A stretch of 64,000 nucleotides of DNA from Vicia villosa (GCF_029867415.1 NC_081185.1:135615753-135679752); one strand, 5' to 3'. Shown: positions 36,990 to 49,800, numbered from the stretch's first letter. Translations and numbers: made by a program. Notes: a model not told the origin generated them from the letters alone.

Positions 36990-37864
36990 AGTAGTAGAAA
37001 GTTTGGCTACCAGAGGCAGAGGAAACAGAGCACGTTCGTGTAGATTTCAATGAAGTGATGCGAGTAGTTTTTTTTATCATTCTTTTTTGTAATTAAGAAG
37101 GTTCGAGATGAGTTTAGGGAAAAATAAATTTAGAAGGTAGATAGTCCTGTTAGAAATCAAATTCTTTTCTCTATTTTACAATAAAATAGAGTTTGAGTCT
37201 ATAGATCTGGTTTTGTATAATACTACTACTATCAAATTCATAGTTATAAAAAAACGAAATTTATAAAATATTATAATTAAAATAAAATATTTTATTTAGA
37301 CGAAACTCTTTTAGTTATCATGATTTAGTCGTACGTTACTTTTAATTATCAGGATTTAATGGTCTTATAGGAATTTCAAAAGACTCAGTTTTAGATCGGA
37401 AATATTCTACTAATTGTTCCTTAACATATTACAACGCAGATTTTTAAAGTGACTCGCCATTTTTCTAATGCAAGTTCAAATTACATTGCTCTGGACGACG
37501 CACATGCTTTTGAAATTATGTATTAGATATTTTATTTAATGACATGTTGTTAAACACGCTATATAAAATCAATAAAATTGATTGGAATTAAATTAAATTA
37601 ATATGATTGATTGTTTTAATTATGTCATTATTAATTATAAATAATGTTAATAGTAAATAAATAGATTTACCGTTAATAAATAGGTTCGGTTACTGTGTAA
37701 ACAAAATGTGAAACATACTTAATTTTAAAATTTATTTTACATGAGTGTAATTGAATACCAACTAAACTCAAGAGTACTAGAGTGTTCACCTTAATTTAAT
37801 CATTTGAGAAACAACTGAAGATACACAAACAATAGAGAGACAACTGAAATATCTAATAATAATT
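36990..37864. other. AT-rich, nothing recognised
   Basis: No open frame, terminal repeat or tandem array was recognised. Confidence 0.35.
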
Positions 37865-37865
37865 A

Positions 37866-38011
37866 CTCCCTCTGGTCTCATTTATAAGCAAAAATTTAAT
37901 TTTTAGATTCATTCAACAATCAATGTATTTAGTCTATTATTAGACTAAATACATTGATTGTTGAATGAATCTAAAAATTAAATGTTTGCTTATAATTGAG
38001 ACCGGAGGGAG
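37866..38011. mobile_element. Stowaway-type MITE, near-perfect hairpin, TSD TA
   Basis: The 146-bp element is almost entirely self-complementary. It starts CTCCCTCTGGTCTCATTTAT and ends ATAATTGAGACCGGAGGGAG, with a centre of ATTAGACTAAAT type. TA flanks both ends (37864-37865 and 38012-38013). These are Tc1/mariner-type MITE features. Confidence 0.93.
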
Positions 38012-38324
38012 TATGAAATTATTCCTTATCAATCAAACTAATCAACTGCATATTCATATTAAAAAACAATTAATAATAGCTATTTATTAAACTAATAAAG
38101 AATTAATTATCACCATAATTACATTCTTATACTAATAAAGACTAATGAAACTATTTTTCCATATCTTAATTGTAATTTTCATCTTAACTATTTTTTCATA
38201 ATTACTTTTATTTATTTTATTTTTATTTTTAGTTCTATATTATATATTTTTTCTTCAATTTTCATTGTCATTGTATCAGTTCAATATCTACTTTCTTTTA
38301 TTTTTAAATATGTTAATACAAAAG

Positions 38325-38906
38325 CGACTTACTTATGGAATGAATGGTTTCAAGCCCAAGAGAGATTAACTAGCAATGCTCGTCCCAATCATGTTTTAGA
38401 GTGGAGTCCACCTCCCGTGGGTTGGCTTAAGTATAACGTCGACGCGGCTTTCAATAATAATAACGGCACTACTAATAGGGGTTGGTGTGTACGTAATCAC
38501 TTTGGCAACTTTATATATGCAGGTATAGCTTGGGATCCAGGGACTCTACCTGTCATTGAAGCTGAAGCTTTGGCTCTTAAAGAAGCTATCCTTGGGGCTA
38601 TATCCTCGAATTTGGAGTTTGTGATTTTTGAAAGTGACTCCCAAACGGTTACACAAGCTGTCCTATCAAATAAAAAGGGCGACTCTGAATTTTGTCTTAT
38701 TATTGAATCTATTTGTAATTTATTACTATCCTATTCAAACTTTGAGGTAAAGTTTGTCAAACGTCAAGCGAATTCGGTTGCTCATTCCCTTGCGAGGGCG
38801 GCCAATTCTTGGGCTCGACGTAGTTTATTGAGTTCGATTCCTCTTTGTATTGAACATCTTTTGATTAATGAAAGTCGTTGAGTTTGTTTTGTTCAAAAAA
38901 AAAAAA
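38325..38906 (+). mobile_element. 5'-truncated LINE with RNase H domain, TSD ATGTTAATACAAAA
   Basis: The 582-bp insertion is open from its left end (ATYLWNEWFQAQERLTSN) through an RVT_3-type RNase H domain to the stop at 38881 (the part from ATG 38417 is 154 codons). Motifs include WLKYNVDAAFNNN, VIEAEALALKEA, FESDSQTVTQAV and RQANSVAHSLARAA, which supply the acidic residues expected in this fold. A short 3' UTR ends in a 13-base poly(A). A 14-bp duplication, ATGTTAATACAAAA, flanks it at 38311-38324 and 38907-38920. The matching empty site is in the neighbouring duplicated copy (about 39200-39215). It is a truncated LINE copy, not a host gene. Confidence 0.93.
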
Positions 38907-39248
38907 ATGTTAATACAAAATCACCAATAAATATTATATTAAAAACAAAGATTCTCATTATTTTTATATATAATATATATAACAAAAATATTTATTAATT
39001 GTGATAGTAAATAATTTTAAAGGGTAATGTACTCTCACATTAGTATGTATTTTTTGTTTTTGTTTTAGTGAATGAGATAATATAGTTTTATCTATAAAAC
39101 AACTATTCTTATATTATTATTATTATTATTATTATTATATTTTTTTCTTCAATTTTCATTGTCATTGTATCAATTCAATATTTACTTTTTTTTTTTTAAA
39201 TACGTTAATACAAAATTACAAGTAAATATTATAATAAAAAAAATTCTC

Positions 39249-39250
<2 letters not shown>

Positions 39251-39313
<63 letters not shown>
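39251..39313 (+). repeat. (AT)n microsatellite
   Basis: About 31 AT units in the second copy of the local duplication; absent at that length from copy 1. Confidence 0.96.
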
Positions 39314-39317
<4 letters not shown>

Positions 39318-39441
39318 AATATTTATTAATTGTGATAGTAAATAATTTTAAAGGGTAATGTACTCTCACATTAATATGTAATTTTTTTTTTGTTTTAGTG
39401 AATGCGATAATACAATTTTATCCATAAAACAACTATTCTTA

Positions 39442-39446
<5 letters not shown>

Positions 39447-39500
<54 letters not shown>
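39447..39500 (+). repeat. (ATT)n microsatellite
   Basis: About 17 ATT units; the first copy of the duplication has a shorter run at 39115-39137. Confidence 0.95.
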
Positions 39501-39501
<1 letters not shown>

Positions 39502-39964
39502 GCTTCTATTGCATCTTGGTCAGGAAGGTTCAATATGTTGCATCCTGGTCATTTAAAATTTTAAATTTTAAGTTTTCTACGATTCATCTTTCATTTAGTT
39601 ACATATATTCTAATTTAGTTCTATTGTTTTTACAGACACATTTTATACTGTCTGGGGGTGTGATGCTGAAGGATTTTATTGGTGTTCTTGAGAGGATTCA
39701 GAAGCTGAAATAAAATTAAATATTGATAGCATAAAATTAAATTGATGATTTTTCTTTTGTAAATTGTAACCTCATTTAAATTGATGATTTTTCTTTTAGA
39801 TGCATATCTTTCGGTAAATATTTTTAAGCGTAATAATTTGTATTTATAATTTAAATTGGTTTATTATATAATTTACAATTTTTTAAATAAATTAATTAAT
39901 TCATTTATGACTATTATAACACTTTAATTTTAATGTAGTCCAAAATATTTTAATAACATTATTA
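39501..39964. other. AT-rich left flank of H2
   Basis: No gene is supported; the open frame at 39516-39713 has no known domain. The last 40 bases (ATTTTAATAACATTATTA) match the unoccupied site at about 45866-45885. Confidence 0.35.
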
Positions 39965-40964
39965 TCTATCATATAAGAAAAGTCTACCATTTGCTCATCT
40001 CTAAGCTATGCCACATCAGCATCTCTTCCCACAATAATCCACATCATTTCTTCCAATTTTTGCCTTTTGATCATTAGTTTTAATTGTGGGCTGCGGCAGT
40101 TTCTTCCTTGATCATTGAACTTCTCTGCATTCAACTTCTCAACCTCTCATGATCTTGCAGTTACACATTCTTTACTCTCTCTGCCTATCCACGTTCCAAA
40201 CCGCTTCCACCCAAATCATTGTGATTTATTGTTTTCCCTTTTCCACTTCCAATCTTCCCTATATTTATGCAATTGAAGTAATGGTTTCAGAATCGTTTCA
40301 AAAGGAGAATCTGCGATATTAAAACGGAGAAACAGGGTACCAACCAAAATATTTGATACGGCGACGAATCTGGGGTTTCCGACGTTACAGCGGATCTGAC
40401 GTTTTCATCGGTTTTACAGAGGGGTGCGATTTTCTGGTGGTAGATCAATTATGCTGCGTTTTCGGTGGCGAGTTTGGTGGTCTCGGGTTCGATATGGTTG
40501 ATGTGTGACTTTTTCAATTTTCTGCAAACCTCATTACGATTCTTTATGCAATTTCGATGTTTTTCAATTTGTTGCAAGGATGGTATGACAATTCAATCTC
40601 TTCGTTTGTTTGTTTTTGTTTTTTTATTTCGATTTTTCTTAGCTTTTCCTTTGTAATTTGTCAACTTTTTTATTTCAAATGGAAGATATGGAAGCATCAA
40701 CTGCAGAAAAAGTGTGCTGCTGAAATTTTATTTCATCCGGTATAAGACAAGTTGTTGTGGAGCGGGCACTACTGTTGATACAGAGGCATTAACAAGTATC
40801 GTTAATAATGCTTACATTTCATGTTGCCCATTTTTTTTACACTGCTGCTAATAGTTTTAAGATAGTTTCTTAATCCATCCCCTTCTACTCCATATTGTAA
40901 ATCTTGATCCTTTTGTTACGATTATGGTGTACTGATTGAATAAATTTTGTTGAGCTATATATAG

Positions 40965-41045
40965 GATGACATAGAAAAGTTGGTATCCAAGCTGGAAGAT
41001 GAAGTTCAGGCTTTTGACGAAGGGACTGTGTTCTTACCAAAGTGG
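40965..41045 (+). pseudogene. Captured 81-nt exon-like fragment, source unknown
   Basis: Between TATATATAG and GTATAT lies an 81-nt open segment, exactly 27 codons in phase 0 at both ends (DDIEKLVSKLEDEVQAFDEG, then TVFLPKW). It is acidic and predicted helical. The exact phase and splice-like borders suggest a genuine exon carried by H2. I do not recognise the gene. Confidence 0.55.
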
Positions 41046-41598
41046 GTATATAAGTTTTTCTTCTGTTATTCGTATTTATTTCGTTTTACTTAATCGAGTA
41101 ACCATTTTTATTAACAGGTGCAATGTTTTATATTAAGAGTCATTTTTATGTTTTGAGATTTTAGGTTGTTTAGTTTATGTTTGACGCAGTTTTATCGGCT
41201 AGCGACTTCAATGTAGTGGAATTTTAACAGACTGCTATTGTTTCGTGATATATGATTTGGTACAATCTGTTGTTGCAACTATAGAAGTGTTATAGCACTT
41301 TGGCTATTATTGTGTATGTATATTGGCCTCACTGTTATTTTGGCAGCATTGAACACAATGAAACACAGGAGAATTCTGATCCACAATGAAACACCTGCCA
41401 TTGAAATGTCATTTAGATTTAGTTACATACCAAAAGAGTAATTATAATAACATTTTATCACCTGTGAAATAATTAATCATTATTAGCCTGAATACTATTT
41501 GATTTTATGTTAATTGTGCTTTATTTTAATTCTTTAAACCACTCCTTTATACATGGAATGTCTTTGTTCTAATTATTGTTCCTATTTTTCTTTTCCAG

Positions 41599-41667
41599 GA
41601 TAACAAGACATTCAAAACTTCATCTACAAACATCCACACAGATGTTGATTTTGAGTTACAAATATAG
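41599..41667 (+). pseudogene. Possible terminal exon fragment, source unknown
   Basis: After TTTTCTTTTCCAG the plus strand reads DNKTFKTSSTNIHTDVDFEL then QI and a stop. It may be the last exon of the same captured gene as the 81-nt piece; that link is inference. Confidence 0.4.
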
Positions 41668-43095
41668 AAATTGTTACCAGGATTAATAAACAATCATTAT
41701 AAATTTATTTTTAGTTTCTATTTATCCTTTATGACCCAATTTTGATCTAAATTGATTATTATATATATTGAGATTTCACTATAAATAGGATTGAATGTAT
41801 ATTTATGATATAAATAGGTGATATAAATAATGAAAATAAATAGTATTGAATGTATATTTATGACATTTACATGAATATATTATACAAATATAACATTTTA
41901 TGTCTTATAATAAAAATTATAAGTATATATAATGAAATGCTATTTTGGAGAAATCTATATATGAAATATTTTAAATTTGAATGATTTTATATATTAGAAA
42001 TCTTGGATAAATATCTATTCTTGATAGTTAGTATAACTATTTTTAGTTTATTGTTATTTTATTTGTGATTTGTGATATGAATAGAAACAAATACGTAACA
42101 AAAAATTATTAATTAATAATTAAATATAAATTTTTAAAATTTATATAAATATTTAATGAGCTATAATAAATCATGATTATATTTTAATGTCAATTACATT
42201 TTATTTGTAATATGAATAGAAATAAATATACATAACTAATAAAGATTAATTTTATAAATTATTTGATTATTTAAATATTACTTGACTACTAATGATATGA
42301 ATTCTCTAAATATATTGGTGATAAATTTAAATAAATCCACGTTATAATTTATGGACTTTATTTTAGCACATATTATTTTATTTTATTTTAACTTGAAACA
42401 TAATTATCTAACTTCTCTAAATATATTTAGAGTTGAGTATGCTGGCTAATCTGCGCTTTGTTTAATTGTTACGCATAAATCCGCAAATTAAACAGGTTTA
42501 GTGTTCTTTATCCACAACTATTAACAAAACTCTTTATCCGCAACTATTAACAAATTGTGAGTAGTATTTAAAAAAAGAGGAGAAAATTGGATAAAACATT
42601 ACACAAAATATTTATTCAACTTCTCTAACTATAATGGATTAATTACAATACAATAAAAACTAATTATAATAATTAAATTTAATATTAGAAATTATTTTAT
42701 TATTTTAATTTAACTTGAATAATAATTATTTAACTTCTCTAATTATAATTAGAGCTGAGTATTATGGGTGAAAATATTTTACTGATACTGTGAAAAAACA
42801 AAAACAGAAAAATATTTATGTCATTAGTTGAATCAATTACTTCAACAATATATCCTTTTAATTGATTGAAAATATATCCTTCAACAATATAAAAAGTTAC
42901 AGTATTAATATAATGAAAAGTAATATCCCTTTAATGTCTCTATTTGAGATTAGTTTGAAGAGTTTAGATTTTAAATAAAAAAAAAGTTATTAGTTTTATT
43001 GTAAAATTAGTTTTTATTTATAAAATTAGTTAATTCCAAACAAAATTATTTATATATAGAAATAATTATACGATCGATTTAAATATTTTTATATA
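41668..43095. other. AT-rich H2 interior
   Basis: Very AT-rich; no gene or defined element was recognised. Confidence 0.35.
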
Positions 43096-43412
43096 TGGAA
43101 AAATATTGAATATTAACGGGAATATTAAATTACTGATCAAAATATTGAATATTAACGGGAACATGAAGTTACTAATCAAAATATTGAATAATAACGGAAA
43201 CATGAATTTACTAATAACGGGAACATGAAATTATTGATAAAAATATTGAATATTAACAGGAACATGAAGTTACTGATCAAAATATTAATATTAGCGGCAA
43301 CATGAAGTTACTAATCAAAATATTGAATATAAAGGAACATGAAGTTACTAATAAAAATATTGAATATTAACGGGAATATTAAATTAGTGATCAAAATATT
43401 GAATATTAACGG
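43096..43412 (+). repeat. 38-39 bp minisatellite in H2
   Basis: About eight to nine units, each carrying GAATATTAACGGGAACATG then AAGTTACTGATCAAAATATT. This is the reverse complement of the array in H1, hence the same orientation relative to the element. Confidence 0.92.
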
Positions 43413-43742
43413 GAAGTATATCAATATTATACATCTTTGGTGATTATGAAAAGTGTATAATTAAATTATTTTCAATTAATTATTCTTTTGTATGGTTAAA
43501 GTATTTTCAACCATTATTTTTTTTAAATGATTTAGTTACTAATTAAAATTAATATAGAATATGAATAAATGATTTAATATTAGTAATTTTATAACTTTAC
43601 CCATTTTAACCAAAATTTAGTCTTTTATTAATACCTTTTATTATCCTCAATCCAAATGCGCAAAAACGACGGATACTCGTACGAACGCACATGAATCAAA
43701 GTGACGGCTGCCATTCAACTGTACTGGTGGATTGCATGAATT

Positions 43743-44360
43743 TAAATATCTATAAGATATGGGAACAAGCTCAAACGTTGGTGCCTACGCGCATATGGGC
43801 TTCAGTACGTGAATTTTTTAAACTGCGGATATGGGAACGGGCTAGCATCTATCATTTGTTATTCCATTATCTTTCTTTTGTTAAACAAATAAATTAAACG
43901 AATTAAAATATCTATAGGATACGGGAACAAGCTCAAACGTTGGTGCCTACGCGAATATGGGGTTCAGTACGTGAATTTTTTAAACTGCGGATATGGGAAC
44001 GGGTCCCTACTAGCACCTATCATTTGTTATGCCATTATCTTTCTTTTGTTAAAAAACAAATTAAACAAATTTAAATATCTATAGGATACGGGAACAAGCT
44101 CAAATGTTGGTGCCTACACGAATATGGGCTTAATTACGTGAATTTTTTAAACTACGGATATGGGAACAGGTCCCTACTAGCATCTATCATTTGTTATGTC
44201 ATTATCTTTCTTTTGTTAAAATAATAAATTAAACGAATTTAAATATCTATAGGATACGGGAACAACCTCAAACGTTGGTGCCTACGCGAATATGGGCTTC
44301 AGTACGTGAATCATTTGTTATGCTATTATCTTTCTTTTGATAAAAAAATAAATTAAATAT
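43743..44360 (+). repeat. Tandem repeat of about 165 bp in H2
   Basis: Units start near 43755, 43918, 44085 and 44253 (spacing 163, 167 and 168). Each contains GGGAACAAGCTCAAACGTTG-like sequence, a GAATATGGGCTTCAGTACGTG-type block and ATCTTTCTTTTGTTAAA. The last unit is short. A more diverged partial copy lies at about 44625-44720. Confidence 0.93.
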
Positions 44361-45031
44361 ATGTACTTTGAAATATTTATATAATATAAATTGTCCTAAA
44401 ATATATTAATTATAGTTTAATTATTAATGACTTTTTTTTCAATATTCAATTTGTTTAATATTAGTAATTTCATAATTTTATCCATTTTAACCACAATTTA
44501 GTTGTTTACGAATACCTTTTATTATCCTCAATCCAAATGCACCTTTGACTTGGTTGCTATAGTAGCTATATTTTTTAATCCATAGGACACAAGATCAGGC
44601 TCAATAGCTATATTTTTTAATTCATAGGACACGGGATCAGGCTCAAACGTTGATGCCCACACAGATATGGGCTTCAGTACGTGAATTTTTTAAACGGCAT
44701 ATATGGGAACGGGTAGTATAGTACCCTATCCATACCCTACTAATTTGTAAGTTTTTCAATTTTAACTAAAATATAATATTTTACTAATACCTTTTATTTG
44801 ACTCAATCCAAATACGCGAAAACGACGGGTACGCGTGCGATGCAGTAAAATATTATTAAATTGACTTATCAAATTAGGCCCAACATATTCTTACAAACAT
44901 TTAGGCCCAACACTTTAAAAATAACTTTTGTTTTCCACACACCATTTTTCTTTATGATAACCTCTAATCTAATTTATAATTTTTTCCTAACATTTCTGAT
45001 TTTTCTATACCCAAATGCGCGAAAACGACGG

Positions 45032-45063
45032 GTACCCGTGCGAACGCACGGGTAAGACACTAG
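45032..45063 (+). repeat. H2 3' terminal hairpin and CTAG end
   Basis: ACCCGTGCG/CGCACGGGT stem with AA loop, then AAGACA and CTAG, followed by T. It mirrors the H1 end. Confidence 0.94.
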
Positions 45064-46524
45064 TTATATACAAAAATAAATTCATTATTGATCGTTTAAT
45101 AAAACATTGTATGTCTTTCAATTTTTTTCTTTTTTATTTTAACTATTTTGCTGAAGAAATCGTTTAATGTCCATTATATCATAGAATCATTATTAGAATA
45201 TTAATAAAATTTATTATTCTTTTTGACATTAATTATTTTATAATAAATTACAAGATTAAAAAAAATTACTACCATTACACCTTTGTTCTAGAGTTAATTT
45301 TTGCATTTAATTCTCTTTTTTTTCTTCTTTGTATTGGTTGTTGTTTTCAATGTGATATTAATTATTATTTTTTTGTTTGTTGAGCTTTGTATTTTCCATG
45401 ATATCTTTTGATAGTTAATATTCCTAAAAATATATTGTATAATTTAGCATAAAAATTAATTTATAAATAATATTGATAGAGACGTAGCTAAAAGGAAAAA
45501 AATAATTTAGAATTCAAATTTTGAATTTTAAAATAAATAATTATAAATTGATTTTTTTTATATTTGTTATTAGTCCAATTATATTGATAGAAACGTGACT
45601 AAATATTGATAGCATAAAATTAAATGGATGGTTTTTCTTTCCATAAATATTTTTATGCATAATAATTTATATTTATAATATAAATTTAATTATTATATAA
45701 TTATAACTTTTTAAATAAATTAATTAAATCATTTATCATCATTATAACACTTTTATTTGAATGTTATTCAAAATAGTTTTATAATATTATTATTATATAA
45801 AAAATAAGTGCATTATTTATTATTTTTTTATCCAAAAAAAAAGTTTCATTATTGATCGAAATATTTTTATAACATTGTTATTATATACTAAAATAAATTC
45901 ATCATTGATCTAAAAATTACTATCAAATGGAAAATAATTTTTTTCCTAATTTATTTTAGGATTTATTGTGTATTATATTTTTTCTGTGATCAATGTGTAT
46001 TAATAATTAGTGATTAGTGAATATTAATTAATAAGATTCAATTAGATAGTATAATTTTATCCATACAAGAACTATTCTTATATATTATTATTATTATTAT
46101 TAATAAAATATATTTAAAAAATAAAACTCAAAGAGAAGAGAATTAAAAAATAAAATGAATATTATGTGCTTATGAAGAGTGTGACTCCAACTTTTAACAT
46201 GTCTTTTGAGTTCTCTATCCATAGAGCATAGTGAATTATTGAATTTTTATTTAAAGTTGAAATATATCTATTCAATTTTGCATGAAGAACATGAAGAGAC
46301 TTTAATTAGTACAATAAAGAAAAATGTAAGTAATAGATAATAAATTAGATTAACAATAAAAAATATAATAGTTAGGAATTAACAAATTCAAAAATCAAAT
46401 AAAAATTAAAGATTATCAATTATAATAATATTATTATTAATAGTAGTTTTTAAAATAATACTTTAGCTTTATGATATTTAATGATTATTATATTTTAAAA
46501 ACTAATTTATAAAATACTTTTTTA
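45064..46524. other. AT-rich region, probably interior of an older Helitron
   Basis: No gene. It contains the unoccupied look-alike of the H2 target site (about 45866-45910), a similar site at 45780, and an AT-rich repeat at 46030-46100 related to that at 39080-39140. Confidence 0.4.
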
Positions 46525-46568
46525 ACATAAGAATTTTTATCCTGTGCCTTGCACGGTAGACAGACTAG
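46525..46568 (+). mobile_element. Helitron 3' end (H4)
   Basis: CCTGTGCCTTGCACGG hairpin followed by TAGACAGA and CTAG at 46568, then T. It resembles the 36985 terminus (CCCGTGCCTCGCACGGG, CTAG). It is probably the 3' end of an older element that hosts H2; its 5' end was not located. Confidence 0.65.
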
Positions 46569-46866
46569 TTATAATAAAAGTCACACTCAAAATGAAAGGA
46601 GAATACTATTTAGGTGTCCTATTTCTTAATTTTATTTATGTCAAATTATTTGTCTATTTAAAATATCAAAGTGACATTTATTATTTCTTTCCACTAACTT
46701 ATCCTTATTTATTGTATTTTAATTCATTTAAGTACTCCACTACCTATTATTTTTTTTTTAATCAAAGAAGAATTATATTGATAGATTCAAAAAACGTTAC
46801 AAGACCAAGTGATCCAAAGGGATCCAACATCTCTAATCAACAAGGAGACTGTAAAAAACAAGAAAC

Positions 46867-49800
46867 CTAAGGCATAAGAATTCTACTCAACGTAGTACGC
46901 AACTTCGGATTAGCCCAACACCGGTACACCGTAGCATCTATTATCCTAGAGACCACAGTCAATTCACTCGGTTTCTCCCCAAAACAAGCTTGGTTCCTAT
47001 ACCACCAGCATTCATAAATCGTCTCAGTGAAAGCACAAAGGAGAATCATGTTCTTATTACCCTTCTTCTTACATTGCCGGTTCATCCATGCAATTTCACT
47101 ATTCCAAGCGGCAGGCCTATGATCTACACCCAGCCACTTTAACATATGTTCCCAGACTGTTCTTGTAGCATGACAGGCAAACAGAAGATGTTCCATAGTT
47201 TCCACTTCACTACAAAACACACAATCAGAATTATCCAGTAGACCAAGCCTAACCAGTCTCGCTTTCGTTGGAATTCTTTCATGGCACGTAACCCATAATA
47301 GATGCACCGCTCGAGACCTCGCAGTGTTCCCCGTCACAACCTGCCTCCAACCAACATCCGGCCCATACTCACGAAGTAGGTTATACACTTTGCGCGTGCA
47401 GAAACTCGGTTGAGCCATAATACCATTTAAACCCTGAACATTCACAGCCTCGTCTCTCAAGTGAAGTATCGCCTTCATAATCCAAGACATCGATTGCTTC
47501 ACCTGAGTATTCATGATGTCCATTCCTTTCGCATAATACGCATGAACCCATTGAATCCACAAACTGTCAGCCTTTTTCTGCAGGTTCCAAAGGTTCTTGA
47601 TCAGATTTGCCTTATTCCAATCCAATAGCCCAATTATGTTTAAACCACCCTTCCTCCTGGGTGTGCACACCTTAGACCATGCCACAGGGGATTTCCTAGT
47701 AATGACGTCAGTTCCGGCCCACATAAACGATCTACAAATGGATTCGATCCTCTGTATCATTTGCTTTGGGAGAGGGATGCATTGAAGCCAGAAATTGCTA
47801 ACAGCAAACATCACACTTTTGATGAGCTGCACTCTACCAGCCATGCTAAGCAATCTTGCGCTCCAGTGCCGTATACGACTCACAATCTTGTCCACTAGGC
47901 CCTCACAATTGTTGATTGTTAACTTCTTACTACTTAGGGGGATACCAAGGTACCTAAACGGTAGGTTCCCTTCCCCAAACTTCGTGACTCTGATGATCTC
48001 GTCTTTGGTACTCTGCTCTACATTACCGAAATACACACTGCATTTAGTTGGATTCACCTGCAACCCCGTAGCTTCAGAGAAATCATTCATAGCCTTTATA
48101 GCTAGCTTAACAGAACCCGTGTCACCTCTAGTAAAAACCAACAAATCATCCGCAAAACTCAGATTAATAATCCTAAGCGTTTCACATTTCGCATGAAATT
48201 TAAACACAGGATTCCTTCCCATTTTTTGCAACACTCTTTGTAGGTATTCCATGACAATTACAAACAACAGGGGAGATATTGGATCTCCCTGGCGCAGACC
48301 ACGTTTCGCAGGGATCGCTTCAGTGAGCCCGTGATTAACTTTATATCTGTACGAGACAGTCCTCACCATAATCATCACCCACACAATGAACTTATTAGGG
48401 AAGCCCATTTCAGATAGGATATCTTCCAAAGCTTGCCAATCAACACTATCATACGCCTTCTGTATATCCATCTGGAGCATGCATCTCGGAGGGCCACCTT
48501 TCGCACTATAACCTCTAATTAATTCATACGCAAGTAACACGTGGTCTTGGATACGCTGCCCCGGCACAAACGCAGTTTGACTTGTATCCACAATACTGTT
48601 AAGCACTCTCCCTAGCCTATTAGCCAGCACCTTGGAAATCAATTTATACAGCACTGTGCAGCACGATATGGGCCTATACTCCTTTACTTCACACGCATTT
48701 GCTTTCTTCGGGATTATTGTAACCACTGTACTGTTAACAGCCTTGTACATACTCCCTTTGGTAAAGAACTCTTGAATTGCCTCCATAATATCAGTTCTAA
48801 TAATATGCCAACAAGTCTTGTAGAATTTGGCGCCGTATCCATCAATACCCGGGGCAGTGAGGTCACTAATATTCTTCAGCGCATTCAGCACCTCATCTTC
48901 AGTGACACAACCAGTGAGCATACGACAATGGTCATCAGACACTTGTTTCCCATTTCTCAGGACCTCAATGTCAACTTTCTGCTGCATAGTCATACTTTCC
49001 CCAACAAGCTTTTTATAGAAACAAACCACTTCAGCTTCAATCTTGTCCTGGGTGGTCAAGCTATTGCCATTCGCATCCTTAAGCATGCTAATACTAGTCT
49101 GAGAGCATTTACTTTTTAAAACAGCGAAGAAATAAGCGTTGTTACTATCACCAAGCTTTATCCACTCAACTTTGGCTCTTTGTCTCAATAAATCTTCTTC
49201 AAGTTTGGAAAGTTCCAGCACTTGATGGGTCTTTTCCTTTACCAAATCTATCTTTGCTGCATCCATCCGGGAACCCAGCAGATTCTGCTGTGCATGCGCA
49301 AGCTCCTCTCTAGCTTGAGCCAGCTGCCAGCTCAAACCATACAGTGGCCTATGGATTTGTTTCACAACTTTCTGTAATCTATAAAGCTTCCTCCAGACTC
49401 TCTCCATAGGGCTCCCAACCATAACTCTCTGCCAGTCTTCAGCCACAGCTTCAATGAAACCGTCAGCTTTAGTAACCACATTAGGAAACCTAAAACATTT
49501 CATGCCCCTTGGAACCTGATTTCTCCTCTCCAAACACAATAATGCATGATCAGATACCCCACGATCCAAGATCTTCAGAATAGAGTCTGCACTTATCTGC
49601 TGCCACTCAACATTACCAAGGATACGATCAATACGCGAGTATATAATCCCATTGACTTGGTTATTAGACCAAGTGAAGTGGTCACCACAGCTATCTTTTT
49701 CATACAAGCCCACTTTCTCCATCATGTCACGAAGGTCCCTATACTCATGTTCTACCACCGGGTTCCCTCCAATCCTATCATGAACAGTCAGAACGTTGTT

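Larger units (their letters stand above)
38230..39480 (+). repeat. Local tandem duplication, about 340 bp per copy without the LINE
   Basis: Copy 1 (about 38240-39140) and copy 2 (about 39141-39480) share TTCAATTTTCATTGTCATTG, ACGTTAATACAAAA-type words, GTGATAGTAAATAATTTTAA and TGTACTCTCACATTA. Each ends with an (ATT)n run. Copy 1 carries a LINE insertion that copy 2 lacks. Confidence 0.85.
39965..45063 (+). mobile_element. Helitron H2 (non-autonomous, same termini as H1)
   Basis: It starts TCTATCATATAAGAAAAG at 39965, preceded by A. It ends with the hairpin CCCGTGCGAACGCACGGG, then TAAGACACTAG at 45063, followed by T. Length is 5099 bp. The joined flanks (ATAACATTATTA and TTATATACAAAAATAAATTC) match the continuous sequence ATAACATTGTTATTATATAC...AATAAATTC at about 45872-45905, so both boundaries are supported by an unoccupied paralogous site in the window. 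No Rep/helicase frame was found. It contains exon-like pieces at 40965-41045 and 41599-41667, the same 39-bp minisatellite as H1, about 165-bp tandem repeats and several internal copies of its own 3' end. Its 5' end faces that of H1. Confidence 0.92.
43650..45063 (+). repeat. Reiterated copies of the H2 3' terminal module
   Basis: A module reading ATACCTTTTATT...CAATCCAAATGCGC, then AAAACGACGGGTACCCGTGC appears near 43650-43690, 44510-44540 (no hairpin), 44790-44840 and finally at 45010-45063. Only the last has a full hairpin plus CTAG. H1 shows a second internal copy at about 28430-28460. Confidence 0.8.

Noticed and set aside
38417..38881. Host gene for an RNase H-like protein
   Set aside because: The poly(A), 14-bp target duplication and empty site in the neighbouring copy show that it is the 3' end of a truncated LINE.
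47795..48196. Plus-strand open frames of 60-133 codons across 47597-50272
   Set aside because: They are antisense shadows of the LINE ORF2, which has clear domain motifs on the minus strand.
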